Source of the DNA: Sphingobacterium sp. PCS056
GTDB lineage: Bacteria > Bacteroidota > Bacteroidia > Sphingobacteriales > Sphingobacteriaceae
Length of the DNA stretch: 64,000 bases
Assembly: GCF_023273895.1 (NCBI RefSeq)
Contig: NZ_CP096883.1
Location: 2,976,001 to 3,040,000, forward strand
Reading direction: 5' to 3'
A program made the translations under genes and the position numbers. Each line of letters starts with the position of its first letter. The first letter of the stretch is position 1. The notes below the pieces were generated by a model. The model did not search any database, was not told where the DNA came from, and saw only the letters and a program-made list of their open reading frames with translations. Positions 63,605 through 64,000 of the stretch are shown here, piece after piece.

Positions 63605-63941
63605 CGCTTATTGTATTTGTTAAGTTTAAAGTTATACAAAATATGCAATAATCTTAATCGTTATATTTTTTATGCGCTCTGATCGATGATTCATCCGATT
63701 GATTATAGTCCATGGTTAGATGGAAATGTCTTGTTATTGATGATGATTGATCGAGTTCTTATCGTTTATACCAATGGAACATCCATATGCTGGGGCATTA
63801 TGGCTGTATGGGTGATCAGAGAAGTGCAAAATTATTATCTTTTTTAATACGTTATATATAAGAATCAATGTACCTATGTCGTGTTCCAGTATAAAAGCAT
63901 ACCAAATTCTAACCAACTTCGTATTTAATACCGGTATAGTA
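63605..63941. other. Gene-free stretch before the window edge
   Basis: No convincing reading frame, promoter box or repeat was seen in these ~340 bases; the G-tract palindrome follows. Confidence 0.4.
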
Positions 63942-64000
63942 GGGGGATAACAGGGGGTTTATAGGGGGTTAGTAGGGGTACGCCCCTACTAACCCCCTAT
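63942..64000. repeat. G-tract array and perfect palindrome at window end
   Basis: Four G-tracts (GGGGG, GGGGG, GGGGG, GGGG) are spaced by three six-base loops, a period of 11, fitting a G-quadruplex pattern. The last 40 bases (63961-64000) form a perfect hairpin: 18-bp arms around a TACG tetraloop, GGGG-TACG-CCCC at the tip. The window ends at the last base of the second arm, so the full element may extend further. Confidence 0.75.

Noticed and set aside
63734-63916. Minus-strand frame of 60 codons
   Set aside because: No promoter box, no ribosome-binding site and an irregular composition.

Overview
The window looks like chromosomal DNA from a low-GC member of the Bacteroidota, most likely Sphingobacteriaceae (Sphingobacterium or a close relative). 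Supporting signs are the many promoters with the Bacteroidota -7 element TAnnTTTG, weak or absent Shine-Dalgarno sequences, a TonB-dependent receptor with a CarboxypepD-like N-terminal domain, a DUF5686 outer-membrane protein, a long NusB, the order nusB / DUF1573 / yajC / YbbR / coaE, and numerous lipoproteins. I see no prophage, insertion sequence, CRISPR array or rRNA operon. The genus is an inference.

Layout. 0-5.4 kb: hotdog-fold protein, MFS carrier, a 59-residue Cys-rich protein, purN, a thioredoxin-fold protein and a long PurF-type amidotransferase. 5.4-10.8 kb, minus strand: MFS carrier with a 5'-nucleotidase split into two genes, then an Lrp regulator with an EamA exporter, and a FUSC-like protein. 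10.9-24.8 kb: a YdiJ-type FAD/Fe-S oxidase broken by a one-base frameshift, a lipoprotein, DUF5686, an RluA synthase with a very long N-terminus, Dps, MtfA, an ABC exporter, and a leucine-dehydrogenase-like protein without the usual catalytic lysine. 24.8-29.2 kb: nusB-DUF1573-yajC, then YbbR-coaE-MBL exonuclease. 29.2-34.1 kb: MFS carrier, the metNIQ methionine importer with an attenuator-like leader, and an epimerase. 34.2-41.6 kb: SF1 helicase, a membrane protein, clpB, two tRNA-Thr, a LOG-family protein and recR.

41.7-46.4 kb: a Tat-exported Gfo/Idh/MocA oxidoreductase with a giant HEAT plus double-DUF1080 protein, probably acting on 3-keto sugars. 46.7-51.6 kb: a frameshifted SMR efflux gene beside a Crp/Fnr regulator, a siderophore-interacting protein under an AraC regulator, and an ada-like/alkB-like alkylation-repair pair. 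51.6-53.4 kb: a 750-base gap with an eroded reading frame, then two small proteins. 53.6-64 kb: tRNA-Arg, a TonB receptor and lipoprotein controlled by a striking palindromic operator, xerD, an M16 protease, an NlpE-like lipoprotein, a SelW-like protein, a YgiD-type dioxygenase and an AraC regulator. The last 60 bases are a G-rich palindrome cut by the window edge.

Most of the window is housekeeping. The points that stand out are the two single-base frameshifts, a set of genes with promoters so close to the start codon that their mRNAs should be leaderless, several self-consistent operator dyads, the metN leader, the variant dehydrogenase and the terminal G-tract palindrome. I did not find a clearly new multi-gene system.
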